Of a stretch of 64,000 nt of DNA, positions 46,172 through 54,579 are shown one piece after another. A program made the translations under genes and the position numbers. The DNA lies in the NCBI RefSeq assembly GCF_012932145.1, contig NZ_MWOK01000008.1, positions 62,001-126,000 of the forward strand, in the 5' to 3' direction. The notes below the pieces were generated by a model. The model saw only the letters and a program-made list of their open reading frames with translations. It did not search any database and was not told the DNA's origin. The stretch comes from Acidovorax sp. SRB_14 (GTDB taxonomy: Bacteria > Pseudomonadota > Gammaproteobacteria > Burkholderiales > Burkholderiaceae_C). Numbering within the stretch: the first letter of the stretch is position 1; the number at the start of each line of letters is the position of its first letter.

Positions 46172-46906
46172 CTAGCGGCACCACAGAGAAGGGCGATACA
46201 CCAGGTCCATCCATAAAGCCCAGCTGGCCACGCCGCACAGCGCCACGCCCGCCAGCCGCGTGCCCCAGCTGGCGCGCGCGGCGTTAAGGCGCGCGCGCAG
46301 GCGCAGCCACAGCCAGGGGCCTGTCACCAGCCACACGCCGCTGCCGACGGCAAACAGCGCCATGGACAAAGCCCCCTGCAGGGCACCGCCACTGAGCGCG
46401 GCCACCAACAAAGCCGAATACAGCAAGCCACAAGGCATGAGCGCCCACGCGAACCCGGTCACGAACACCCCTCCGGGAGCGGCCACCACGGGGCGCACGC
46501 GCGCCCACACGGCGCGACCCGCGTCTTCCATCCACGCAGGCTGGCGCGCCTGCACCACCATCATCAGCCCCCAGGCCAGCACGGCGACGTGCAGCAGCGT
46601 CCAGACCGGGCGCAAGGCCATGGTCTGCTGCGTCATCCAGGCCAGGCTCTGCATCGCCATGGCCGCCACAGCCCCCGCGCTCGCATAGCCCGCCAAACGG
46701 CCACCATGGTAGGCCCACAGACGCCGGGCCTTCCCGCCCCTGCGCATCCACTGCAGCGGCTGCACGGTGCGCGGCTCGCTGGTCTGTGCCACATCCTCGC
46801 GGCCCATACCGGTCACCGCGCTGCAGGGGGCAGCACACATGGCAAGGCAGTGGGGCCCACCCACGAGCCCCATGACCAAAGCAGTCCAGGCGATAGAAGC
46901 AATCAT
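46172..46906 (-). CDS. TauE-like/DsbD-type transmembrane protein next to hemN
   Basis: 244 aa, six or more hydrophobic segments. The N-terminal GGPHCLAMCAAPC has the HC-x3-C metal- or thiol-type motif of the cytochrome-biogenesis/UreH-like transmembrane family, and FAWALMPCGLLYSALLVAAL is its second signature. In beta-proteobacteria this gene often lies near hemN and fnr, suggesting a link to cbb3 oxidase assembly or copper handling. Ends just before the HD-GYP gene. Confidence 0.82.
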   Translation of the reverse strand: MIASIAWTALVMGLVGGPHCLAMCAAPCSAVTGMGREDVAQTSEPRTVQPLQWMRRGGKARRLWAYHGGRLAGYASAGAVAAMAMQSLAWMTQQTMALRPVWTLLHVAVLAWGLMMVVQARQPAWMEDAGRAVWARVRPVVAAPGGVFVTGFAWALMPCGLLYSALLVAALSGGALQGALSMALFAVGSGVWLVTGPWLWLRLRARLNAARASWGTRLAGVALCGVASWALWMDLVYRPSLWCR

Positions 46907-46911
46907 GAACC

Positions 46912-48294
46912 CTAAATGATGCGCGAAAACCGCGCCCGGTTGCGGTCGGCCTGCAAGTACCTGTCAAACACGATGGCGATTCCGCGCACGAAGTACCAGC
47001 CCATGGGCGTCACCTCCACACCGTCGTCGCTCATGCGCACCAAACCCTGCCCGGCCATTTCCTGCAGCTGCTCCAGTTCAGCGGCAAAATACTGCCGGAA
47101 ATCCAGCAGCCAGGCCTGCTCCATCGGCTCAAACAGGATTTCGCCCTGGCACATCAAGGCCATGATGGCAGCGCGCCGCACCAGATCGTCGCGCGAGAGC
47201 GCCAGGCCGCGCACGATCGGCAGCTTGCCCTGGTTGAGGCAGTCGTAATACTCATCGAGCGTCTTGGCGTTCTGGCTGTAAGTGGCGCCCACGCGGCCGA
47301 TCGCGGAAACCCCCAAGGCGATCAGATCGCAGTCGGGCTGCGTGCTGTAGCCCTGGAAGTTGCGGTGCAGTCGCCCCTGGCGCTTGGCCACGGCCAGGGC
47401 ATCTTCGGGCAACGCAAAATGGTCCATGCCCACATACACATAACCCGCCTGGCGGAAGGCTTCAAGCGAGCGCGACAGCATGGCCACCTTGGCCGACGCC
47501 ATGGGCAGATCGGCCGAGATGATGCGGCGCTGCGGCTTGAAGCGCTCTGGCAGGTGCGCGTACGCGTACAGCGCAATGCGGTCGGGACGCAGCTGCGCGA
47601 CCTGCGCCAGCGTGCGGTCGAACGACTCCGGTGTCTGGCGCGGCAGGCCATAAATCAGGTCGACATTGACCGACTCGAAACCCAGGGCCCGGGCCTCCGC
47701 CACCAGCGCAAACACCTGCTCCGCAGGCTGGATGCGGTGCACGGCCTTCTGCACTTCCGCATCGAAGTCCTGCACACCGAAGCTCAGGCGGTTGAATCCC
47801 AACTCGGCCAGCAGCGCCAACCGGTCCGCGTCCACCGTGCGCGGATCGACCTCGATCGAATACTCGCCGCCCGGCGCAAACGTGAAGCTGCGCCGCAGCA
47901 TGGCCATGAGTTCGCGCAGGCCCGCGTCGGACAAAAACGTGGGCGTGCCCCCGCCTAGGTGCAGCTGGCTGACCACCTGCCCCCCCCCGCAATGGGCCAC
48001 ATGCAAGTCGACCTCGCGGCTCAGGTAACGCAGGTAGACATCGGCACGCTCTGGGTGTTTGGTGATGATCTTGTTGCAGGCGCAGTAGTAGCACAGCGAC
48101 TCGCAAAAGGGAATGTGCACATACAGCGAGAGCGGCAGCGCCTTGCCCGCAGCGCCGAGACGGCGTTGCTGCAAGGCAAGCACGTACTCATCTTCCCCAA
48201 ACGCCTCGACAAAGCGGTCGGCCGTGGGATAAGAGGTGTAGCGCGGCCCGGGGACGTCAAACCGGGTGAGCAATTCGGGGGTAACAGCGGTCAT
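46912..48294 (-). CDS. hemN: Oxygen-independent coproporphyrinogen III dehydrogenase
   Basis: 460 aa radical-SAM enzyme for anaerobic haem synthesis. Cluster motif CESLCYYCACNK (C-x3-C-x2-C) preceded by LYVHIPF, SAM motif LGGGTPTFL, and YSIEVDPRTVD, LSFGVQDFD, LIYGLPRQT. The ATG at 48294 gives MTAVTPELL, the usual start. Divergent from fnr with an FNR box between, so it is probably induced without oxygen. Confidence 0.96.
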   Translation of the reverse strand: MTAVTPELLTRFDVPGPRYTSYPTADRFVEAFGEDEYVLALQQRRLGAAGKALPLSLYVHIPFCESLCYYCACNKIITKHPERADVYLRYLSREVDLHVAHCGGGQVVSQLHLGGGTPTFLSDAGLRELMAMLRRSFTFAPGGEYSIEVDPRTVDADRLALLAELGFNRLSFGVQDFDAEVQKAVHRIQPAEQVFALVAEARALGFESVNVDLIYGLPRQTPESFDRTLAQVAQLRPDRIALYAYAHLPERFKPQRRIISADLPMASAKVAMLSRSLEAFRQAGYVYVGMDHFALPEDALAVAKRQGRLHRNFQGYSTQPDCDLIALGVSAIGRVGATYSQNAKTLDEYYDCLNQGKLPIVRGLALSRDDLVRRAAIMALMCQGEILFEPMEQAWLLDFRQYFAAELEQLQEMAGQGLVRMSDDGVEVTPMGWYFVRGIAIVFDRYLQADRNRARFSRII

Positions 48295-48350
48295 GGAAAA
48301 AGCCTTCCTAGCGAACCAGCACACTGTGCAACACGGAAGCGCCCCTGTCC

Positions 48351-48364
48351 TTGACTTTGATCAA
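48351..48364. promoter_or_regulatory. FNR box between hemN and fnr
   Basis: TTGAC-TTTG-ATCAA, one mismatch from TTGAT-N4-ATCAA. It is 38 bp before the fnr start with a CATAAT -10-like box at 48389; it can serve fnr autoregulation and hemN. Confidence 0.75.
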
Positions 48365-48401
48365 GGGTGTCTGCCGGGGTGGATGGTTCATAATTTGACC
48401 C

Positions 48402-49220
48402 ATGTCAGACGCACCCTCCACCCGCACCGCCCTGGCGTCCCCAGCTTCGCCCTCCGACACTGCGCATGGGACGCACCACAGTGGCAGCATTCCCATCCAG
48501 GTGACGCCCCAAGCGCTCAAGGTGGTCTGCTCCAACTGCAACCTGCGCGAGCTGTGCATGCCCATGGGCTTGAACGATGCGCAGCTGCAGCGCATCGATG
48601 AAGTGGTGGCGACACGCCGCAAGGTCAAGCGCGGTGCCACGCTGTTTCGCAACGGCGAGGAGTTCACCTCGCTGTATGCAATCCGCACCGGGTTCTTCAA
48701 AACCTGCGTGGCCACCGAGGACGGGCGCGATCAGGTCACGGGCTTCCAGATGGCGGGCGAGATCATCGGCCTGGACGGCATCGTCAACGACCAGCACACC
48801 TGCGATGCCGTCGCCCTCGAAGACGCCGAGGTTTGCGTCATGCCTTTTGACCGCATTGAGGAGCTGTCGCGTGAAGTGACTGCGCTGCAAAGCCATGTGC
48901 ACAAGATCATGAGCCGCGAAATCGTGCGCGAGCACGGCGTGATGCTGCTGCTGGGCAGCATGCGCGCGGAAGAGCGCCTGGCCGCTTTCCTGCTCAACCT
49001 AGTGCAGCGCCTGCACACGCGCGGCTTCTCGCAGTCCGAGCTGGTGTTGCGCATGACGCGCGAGGAAATCGGCAGTTACCTGGGCCTCAAGCTCGAGACC
49101 GTGAGCCGCACCTTCTCCAAATTCGTCGAGGAAGGCACCATGGAAGTCAAGCAGCGCCATGTGCGCATCATCGACCCCGATGCGCTCAGGCGCCTTGTCA
49201 ATCCGCAAAACTGCGGCTGA
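48402..49220 (+). CDS. fnr: Fnr oxygen-sensing regulator
   Basis: 272 aa. N-terminal CSNCNLRELCMP supplies three cluster cysteines and DQHTCDAVALED the fourth, so a [4Fe-4S] oxygen sensor is expected. CRP-type cyclic-nucleotide fold follows, then the HTH with TREEIGSYLGLKLETVSRTF, whose ETVSR matches FNR-type recognition. Controls anaerobic genes such as hemN next door. The N-terminal ~35 residues before the cysteines are low-complexity. Confidence 0.95.
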   Translation: MSDAPSTRTALASPASPSDTAHGTHHSGSIPIQVTPQALKVVCSNCNLRELCMPMGLNDAQLQRIDEVVATRRKVKRGATLFRNGEEFTSLYAIRTGFFKTCVATEDGRDQVTGFQMAGEIIGLDGIVNDQHTCDAVALEDAEVCVMPFDRIEELSREVTALQSHVHKIMSREIVREHGVMLLLGSMRAEERLAAFLLNLVQRLHTRGFSQSELVLRMTREEIGSYLGLKLETVSRTFSKFVEEGTMEVKQRHVRIIDPDALRRLVNPQNCG

Positions 49221-49264
49221 TGAGCGCCTGCGCTGCGCTTATGCAAGACTGCAACAAGGCGACG

Positions 49265-49302
49265 CAAAAAAAGCCCCTGTCCGCTTGGAAAGGCGTTTTT
49301 TT
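49265..49302 (+). terminator. Possible terminator after fnr
   Basis: A-run plus GCC at 49266-49275 can pair with GGCG plus T-run at 49292-49302, with a bulge and a long loop. Weak but well placed. Confidence 0.4.
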
Positions 49303-49378
49303 CCCAGTAGCATCACCGGGCCAGTGGAGAAGCAGGTTTTCGCTGGTTCAATGACCACCCTAAAAAGGAAAACCCAAC

Positions 49379-49696
49379 ATGGCAACTGCAAAAAAAGCCC
49401 CGGCCCAGGCCGCCGCTGCTGACAAGGCCGCCGCTCCCGCCAAGAAGCGCACCCCCAACGCAGCCTTCATGAAGGCCCTGACGCCCAGCCCCGCCCTCGC
49501 CGCCGTGGTCGGCAATGCGCCGCTGCCGCGCACCGAAATCATCAGCAAGCTGTGGGTCTACATCAAGGCGCACAACCTGCAGGACGCCGCCAACAAGCGC
49601 ATGATCAATGCCGACGCCAAGCTCAAGGAAGTCTTTGGCAAGCCCCAGGTGTCGATGTTCGAGATGGCCGGCCTGATCGGCAAGCACGTGAAGTAA
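49379..49696 (+). CDS. SWIB/MDM2-domain protein
   Basis: 105 aa. N-terminal Lys/Ala-rich tail (about residues 1-24) resembling histone H1-like tails, then a SWIB domain: PLPRTEIISKLWVYIKAHNL and NADAKLKEVFGKPQVSMFEM. SWIB domains are common in eukaryotic chromatin remodellers and occur in Chlamydia and beta-proteobacteria, where DNA or topoisomerase association is supposed. A strong terminator follows. Confidence 0.9.
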   Translation: MATAKKAPAQAAAADKAAAPAKKRTPNAAFMKALTPSPALAAVVGNAPLPRTEIISKLWVYIKAHNLQDAANKRMINADAKLKEVFGKPQVSMFEMAGLIGKHVK

Positions 49697-49721
49697 GTCA
49701 GGCAGCTGCACTTTTTCTTCC

Positions 49722-49746
49722 AAGCCGGCTTAGGCCGGCTTTTTTT
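49722..49746 (+). terminator. Rho-independent terminator after the SWIB gene
   Basis: Stem AAGCCGGC/GCCGGCTT with a 4-nt loop at 49722-49741, followed by a T-run. Confidence 0.92.
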
Positions 49747-49788
49747 CGCCTGTGCTTCCGGTCCGCTGTGGTTTTTGCGACCAATGCG

Positions 49789-49807
49789 AATGAGAATGCA
49801 TTTCATT
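49789..49807. promoter_or_regulatory. Fur box upstream of the siderophore receptor
   Basis: AATGAGAATGCATTTCATT, a near-palindromic 19-mer of the Fur type, 114 bp before the receptor start. Confidence 0.75.
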
Positions 49808-49921
49808 TGATTTATCATGGCGTGCTTGTCGAAGCACAGCCAGTTTCCCAGCCACTGCCTCGCGTTCCCTGCTGACACCCTTGCGGTGTCGGTTGTATTT
49901 TCAAACCCGACGGAGGCCAGA

Positions 49922-52174
49922 TTGGCACAACCACGCGCACAGCGCCGCAACCCCGCACTGCATTCCCCGCAGCCCCCCGCCCCCCTTTCCACAGCGTCGC
50001 CTGCCGACAAGGCCATGCTGCCCCTGGGCGCACTGATGCTGGCCGCGTCCGTGGGCAGCTGGGCGCAAACCACCGAGACCGCCACGCCCACTCTCTCGAC
50101 CGTCACCGTGCACGGCAGCGCCGAGATCCAAAGCAAGGACACGCTGCGCGCCAAGAAGACCACCGTGGGCAAGGGCAACCAGGACATCCGCGACATCCCC
50201 CAGTCCGTGACGGTGTTCACCGAAAAGCTGATGAACGACCGCAACCAGGACGACTTCCGCGACGTTCTGCGCACCACGGCGGGCGTCACGTTCCAGGCGG
50301 GCGAGACCGGCGAGGAAGACGTGCGCCTGCGCGGCTTCTCGCTGGGCCAGGCCGGTGACATCTACACCGATGGCATGAAGGACGCACCGCTGTACGAACG
50401 CGACACCTTCAACCTCGACCGCGTCGAGGTGCTCAAGGGTTCGGCCTCCATGCTGTTTGGCAAGGGCTCGACCGGCGGCGTGGTCAACCAAGTCAACAAG
50501 GCGCCGCTCCTGATCGACCAACACGAAGCCTCGTACACCCTGGGCACGGGCAAAGAGCACCGCCTCACGGGCGACTTCAACTGGAAGACCGGCGAGAACG
50601 CAGCGCTGCGCCTCAATGCCATGGTGCACAGCGCCGACAATTTCGGCGCCAAGCAGGACAAGCGCGGCATTGCGCCCACCTTCAGCTGGGGCATCGGCAC
50701 GCGCGACGAGTTCTCGGTCGGTCTGTACTACCTGGATGTCCAGGGCCGCCCCAACTACAACCACCCGTGGATCAGCGACAACGGCAAGATCGTGCCCACC
50801 TTGCCGGCCAGGAACTACTACGGCCTGGCCAGCGACCACCTCAACACCTCGTCGCAGTACCTGACCCTGGGCCACATCCACCGCTTCGGCGACGGCGGCG
50901 AACTGCAGACGCGCCTGCGCCACGGCCAATACGAGCGCGACCTGCTGGCCAGCGCGATCCGCTTTGGCTCGCCCATCACGTCGCTCGACCAGATCAACGC
51001 CAGCACGCCGCTGACGCGCGCATCCAAGGGCCGCATCGGCGAAAGCACGATGACGCAGATCCAGAGCGACTACACGAATTCGTTCCACTGGGGCGGCAAG
51101 AAGCACGACATCCTGGCCGGCGTCGACTACTACCACGACGACGCCCACCGCAACTCCAGCTATGCCAACCCGGCCGGTAATTCATCGGCCACCAACGGTC
51201 TGGGCACTTTCGTCGGCACGCCCAACAACGGCGCGTCGGCGCCCGATGCGCGCGCGCCAGTGGCCTTCAACACCTTCAAGGCCCAGAACATCGGCCTGTA
51301 CGTGCAGGACACGATGGCGCTGACCTCCACCGTCAAGCTGGTCGGCGGCCTGCGCTACGACCAGTTCAAGGCCTCGTACCGCAACGCCAGCGGCGCCTTG
51401 AGCGACGAAACCTCCGACGGCCTGTGGAGCCCGCGCGTGGGTGCGCTGTTCCAGCCCAACGAGCTGGACTCCTACTACCTGTCCTATGGCTCCTCGTTCA
51501 ACACCTCGGCGGACACCTACCAGTTCGGCAACGTGAGTGCCAGCACCGGATCGCTGGCCGACACGCCACCTGAAAAAAGTCGCAACATCGAGATCGGCGG
51601 CAAATGGGAGCTGTTCGAGCGCCGTGCGCTGCTGGGGGTGGCCGCGTTCTACAGCGAAAAATTCAACGAGCGCAACACCGACCCCGACAACCCGGGCTAC
51701 CTGCTGTCGGGCAAGCGCCACGCCGCTGGTACGGAGTTCAACTTGGCAGGCCGCATCACGCCGAAGTGGGACATCTTCCTGAACCACACCTGGATTCCCA
51801 ACGCCAAGATCGACAGGAGCACCACGGCCCTGGCGGCCAACGGCGGCGGCGCGCAGGTGCAAGGCGACCGCCCGGGCCTGACCCCCAAGCACAGCGGCAG
51901 CATCTGGAGCACCTATGTCCTGACACCGCAATTGCGCGTGGGTGCCGGCCTGACCTACCGTGGCAAGCAAAACCCCGAGGGTGCGCGCACCCTGGCGGCG
52001 AGCGGCTTTGCCACGGCCGACGCCATGGTCGAGTACAGCTTCGACGACAAGACCACGCTCAAGCTCAACGTCAGCAACCTGACCAACAAGCTCTACGCCG
52101 ACACGCTGTACCGCGGCTTCTACGCCCCGGGCGCTGCGCGTTCGGTCCAGCTGACGCTCAAGACGCGCTTCTAA
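49922..52174 (+). CDS. TonB-dependent catecholate-type siderophore receptor
   Basis: 750 aa. Plug domain with DIRDIPQSVTVFTEKLMNDR, DVRLRGFSLGQAGDIYTDGM and VEVLKGSASMLFGKGSTGGV, then a barrel ending QLTLKTRF (terminal Phe). Similar to Fiu/CirA-type receptors. Start: TTG at 49922 lies 5 nt after GGAGG (49912-49916); the upstream ATG at 49817 has no such site. Signal peptide within MLPLGALMLAASVGSWAQ. Fur box upstream; PiuC follows, so it is iron-regulated. Confidence 0.92.
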   Translation: MAQPRAQRRNPALHSPQPPAPLSTASPADKAMLPLGALMLAASVGSWAQTTETATPTLSTVTVHGSAEIQSKDTLRAKKTTVGKGNQDIRDIPQSVTVFTEKLMNDRNQDDFRDVLRTTAGVTFQAGETGEEDVRLRGFSLGQAGDIYTDGMKDAPLYERDTFNLDRVEVLKGSASMLFGKGSTGGVVNQVNKAPLLIDQHEASYTLGTGKEHRLTGDFNWKTGENAALRLNAMVHSADNFGAKQDKRGIAPTFSWGIGTRDEFSVGLYYLDVQGRPNYNHPWISDNGKIVPTLPARNYYGLASDHLNTSSQYLTLGHIHRFGDGGELQTRLRHGQYERDLLASAIRFGSPITSLDQINASTPLTRASKGRIGESTMTQIQSDYTNSFHWGGKKHDILAGVDYYHDDAHRNSSYANPAGNSSATNGLGTFVGTPNNGASAPDARAPVAFNTFKAQNIGLYVQDTMALTSTVKLVGGLRYDQFKASYRNASGALSDETSDGLWSPRVGALFQPNELDSYYLSYGSSFNTSADTYQFGNVSASTGSLADTPPEKSRNIEIGGKWELFERRALLGVAAFYSEKFNERNTDPDNPGYLLSGKRHAAGTEFNLAGRITPKWDIFLNHTWIPNAKIDRSTTALAANGGGAQVQGDRPGLTPKHSGSIWSTYVLTPQLRVGAGLTYRGKQNPEGARTLAASGFATADAMVEYSFDDKTTLKLNVSNLTNKLYADTLYRGFYAPGAARSVQLTLKTRF

Positions 52175-52203
52175 ACCCTGCCCCCACCTGTTGCGGACCC
52201 ACC

Positions 52204-52893
52204 ATGTTCTTGCACCTCAAAAACATTCTCACCCCCGAAGAGGTCCAGACCGCCCGCGCCCTGCTGGGCGCCGACGCGCCCTGGATCGATGGCCGCAGCA
52301 GCGCCGGGGGTCAGGCCCTGACGCAGAAACGCAACGAGCAACTGGCGCAAGACAGCGCGCCATCGCACGAGCTGCGCGCGCTGGTGCTGGCGGCGCTGCA
52401 GCGCGACGCGCTGTTCTTTTCCGCCGCGCTGCCCAAAAAGATCTTCAACCCGCTGTTCAACCGCTACAGCGGCGAGAGCAATTTCTACGGCGCCCATGTC
52501 GATGGCGCCGTACTGCGCTCCAAGGCGCCCGAGCAATGGGTGCGCAGCGACATTTCCTGCACCCTGTTCCTGGCCGGGCCCGAGGAATACGAGGGCGGCG
52601 AACTGCGCATCCAAGATGCGCACAGCGAGCGCCACGTCAAGCTGCCGGCCGGCGACATGGTGCTCTACCCCAGCTCGACCGTGCACCAGGTCGCGCCCGT
52701 CACGCGCGGCGCGCGCATCGCCAGCTTCTTCTGGATCGAGAGCATGGTGCGCTCGACCGAGCAGCGCCTGCTGCTGTGGAACATGGACATGGACCTGCTC
52801 AAGCTGCGCAGCCGCGACGGCGAAAACGACCCCGCCGTGGTGGGCCTGACCGGCACCTACCACAACCTGCTGCGCATGTGGGCCGATGCCTGA
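52204..52893 (+). CDS. piuC: PKHD-type Fe(II)/2-oxoglutarate hydroxylase PiuC
   Basis: 229 aa. Jelly-roll dioxygenase: iron ligands HVD in NFYGAHVDGAVLRS and His in STVHQVAPVTRG, with Arg in TRGARIASFFW for 2-oxoglutarate. PiuC genes follow siderophore receptors in many Gram-negatives and are iron-starvation induced; the substrate is not established. 29 bp after the receptor stop. Confidence 0.93.
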   Translation: MFLHLKNILTPEEVQTARALLGADAPWIDGRSSAGGQALTQKRNEQLAQDSAPSHELRALVLAALQRDALFFSAALPKKIFNPLFNRYSGESNFYGAHVDGAVLRSKAPEQWVRSDISCTLFLAGPEEYEGGELRIQDAHSERHVKLPAGDMVLYPSSTVHQVAPVTRGARIASFFWIESMVRSTEQRLLLWNMDMDLLKLRSRDGENDPAVVGLTGTYHNLLRMWADA

Positions 52894-52932
52894 AGCTCCG
52901 CTTGCGCGGCAGCACGCTCAGAAAATCGAAAA

Positions 52933-52981
52933 CCATAGCTATCAGCGCTTGCCCTGATTGGGCTGGAGGCCATTTTGACCG
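52933..52981 (+). repeat. Palindromic element carrying a ribosome binding site and start codon
   Basis: Core CATAGCTATCAGCGCTTG then ATTGGGCTGGAGGCCATTTT. The GGAGG at 52965-52969 and the TTG at 52975 belong to the repeat and serve the downstream oxidase gene. Confidence 0.78.
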
Positions 52982-54147
52982 AAAAACCCGCCCCATCCCT
53001 GCAGCGGCACGCAGTGCCCCCCGGAACCGCCAGCCTGGCTGACCATGAACGGCTGGCGCGCCAGCAGCTCGACGACAACGCCTGGGCCTACTTCAGCGGC
53101 GGCGCGGCCGACGAGATCACGCTCGCCGCCAACCACAGCGCCTGGGACCGGATCACATTGCAGCCGCGCGTGCTGCGCGCGCTGGCCGGCGGCCACACGC
53201 GCACCACGCTGCTGGGCCGCACGCTGGCGCACCCGATCCTGCTGGCCCCCATCGCGTTCCAGCGCATGGCGCACCCCGATGGCGAACTGGCCAGCGCCTA
53301 TGCCGCAGCTGCCCTGGGCGCGGGCCTGGTGCTCAGCACGCAGTCGAGCACCCCGGTCGAGGCAGTGGCGCAGGCCATGCAAGGCGATCCGGCCAGCGGC
53401 CCGCTGTGGTTCCAGCTGTACCTGCAGCACGACCGGGGCTTCACGCGCGAGCTGGTGCAGCGCGCCGAAGCCGCCGGCTGTGACGCCCTGGTGCTGACGG
53501 TGGATGCGCCCACCAGCGGCGCGCGCGACCGCGAACGGCGCGCGGGCTTTCGCTTGCCGGCCGGCATCTCGGCCGTGCACCTGGCCGGCCTGGCGCCCCC
53601 GCCAGCGCGCCTGCTGTCCCCGGGGCAAAGTCCCCTGTTCGATGGCCTGCTGCACCACGCCCCGACCTGGGCCGATGTGCAGTGGCTGCAATCGGTCACG
53701 CGCCTGCCGGTGCTGCTCAAGGGCGTGCTGCACCCCGACGATGCGCGCCAGGCCGCGGCGCTGGGCGTGGCCGGCCTGATCGTCTCCAACCACGGCGGCC
53801 GCACGCTCGACACCGCGCCCGCCACGGCCCATGCCCTGCCGCGCGTGGCGCAGGCCGTGCAGGGCGCGCTGCCGCTGCTGGTGGACGGCGGCATCCGCCG
53901 CGGCACCGACGTGCTCAAGGCGCTGGCGCTCGGCGCCAGCGCCGTGCTGCTCGGGCGCCCGGCCGTCTATGGCCTGGCGCACGCGGGCGCCGCCGGCGTC
54001 GCGCATGTGCTGCGGCTGCTGCGCGACGAGCTGGAAATCGCCATGGCATTGACCGGCTGCGCCACCCTGGAGCGGGTCACGCCGGCCCTGTTGGACCTGC
54101 CCGCCCTGCAAACTTTTACACCACGGTGTGCGCGGGGTGATTACTAA
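52975..54147 (+). CDS. FMN-dependent alpha-hydroxy-acid oxidase/dehydrogenase
   Basis: 390 aa. FMN barrel of the lactate/glycolate/mandelate oxidase family: LARQQLDDNAWAYFSGGAAD at the N terminus, LAPIAFQRMAHPDGE, WFQLYLQHDRG, ALVLTVDAPTSGARDRERR, LLKGVLHPDDA (Lys), SNHGGRTLD (catalytic His and Arg) and VDGGIRRGTDVLKALALGA. Oxidises a 2-hydroxy acid to the 2-oxo acid. No ATG fits; the TTG at 52975 follows GGAGG by 5 nt, both inside the palindromic element. Lies in the iron region, which is unusual. Confidence 0.88.
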   Translation: MTEKPAPSLQRHAVPPGTASLADHERLARQQLDDNAWAYFSGGAADEITLAANHSAWDRITLQPRVLRALAGGHTRTTLLGRTLAHPILLAPIAFQRMAHPDGELASAYAAAALGAGLVLSTQSSTPVEAVAQAMQGDPASGPLWFQLYLQHDRGFTRELVQRAEAAGCDALVLTVDAPTSGARDRERRAGFRLPAGISAVHLAGLAPPPARLLSPGQSPLFDGLLHHAPTWADVQWLQSVTRLPVLLKGVLHPDDARQAAALGVAGLIVSNHGGRTLDTAPATAHALPRVAQAVQGALPLLVDGGIRRGTDVLKALALGASAVLLGRPAVYGLAHAGAAGVAHVLRLLRDELEIAMALTGCATLERVTPALLDLPALQTFTPRCARGDY

Positions 54148-54164
54148 TGCGACAGATTCTCATT
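54146..54164. promoter_or_regulatory. Candidate Fur box upstream of bfd
   Basis: AATGCGACAGATTCTCATT, a 19-mer with six of nine pairs matching, overlapping the previous stop codon and 50 bp before bfd. Confidence 0.55.
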
Positions 54165-54213
54165 TATAATTCATCCATTCTTTCAACCGCCAGCCATCTA
54201 TTGCCTGCCCGCC

Positions 54214-54438
54214 ATGATCGTCTGTGTCTGCCGCCGTGTTTCCGACCGCGAAATTGCCCGCCATGCCCGCGCAGGCATGGGTTTTGACGAAATTCAGTTC
54301 GAGCTGGGCGTGGCCACCCAGTGCGGCCAATGCGAGGACTGCGCGCGCGATGTGGTGGCCCAGTGCCATGCCATGCACCCCGTGGCGGCGCTGCACAATG
54401 AGGCGGCTGCGCCGCCTTCGTGTGCCTGCGCGGTCTGA
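54214..54438 (+). CDS. bfd: Bacterioferritin-associated ferredoxin
   Basis: 74 aa. [2Fe-2S] ligands in MIVCVCRRVSDREI (C-x-C) and TQCGQCEDC (C-x2-C), the Bfd arrangement. It donates electrons to mobilise iron from bacterioferritin. A candidate Fur box is upstream. The C-terminal AAAPPSCACAV is a short extra tail. Confidence 0.92.
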   Translation: MIVCVCRRVSDREIARHARAGMGFDEIQFELGVATQCGQCEDCARDVVAQCHAMHPVAALHNEAAAPPSCACAV

Positions 54439-54525
54439 GTTGCGCCATGTTTCTCGTCGTCGTCCTTGCCGCCAGTGCGTTGCTGGTGGCGCTTGCAGCG
54501 TGGTGGATTTTGCTTCCATAATCTC

Positions 54526-54579
54526 AGTCAAATTGGCCTCTAGCCCAATGCCATCAAGCGCTGGCAGCTATTCTTTTTA
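54526..54579 (-). repeat. Palindromic element between bfd and tonB
   Basis: On the minus strand ATAGCTGCCAGCGCTTGATGG then ATTGGGCTAGAGGCC and AATTTGACT, the copy closest to the consensus. It abuts the tonB start. Confidence 0.8.
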
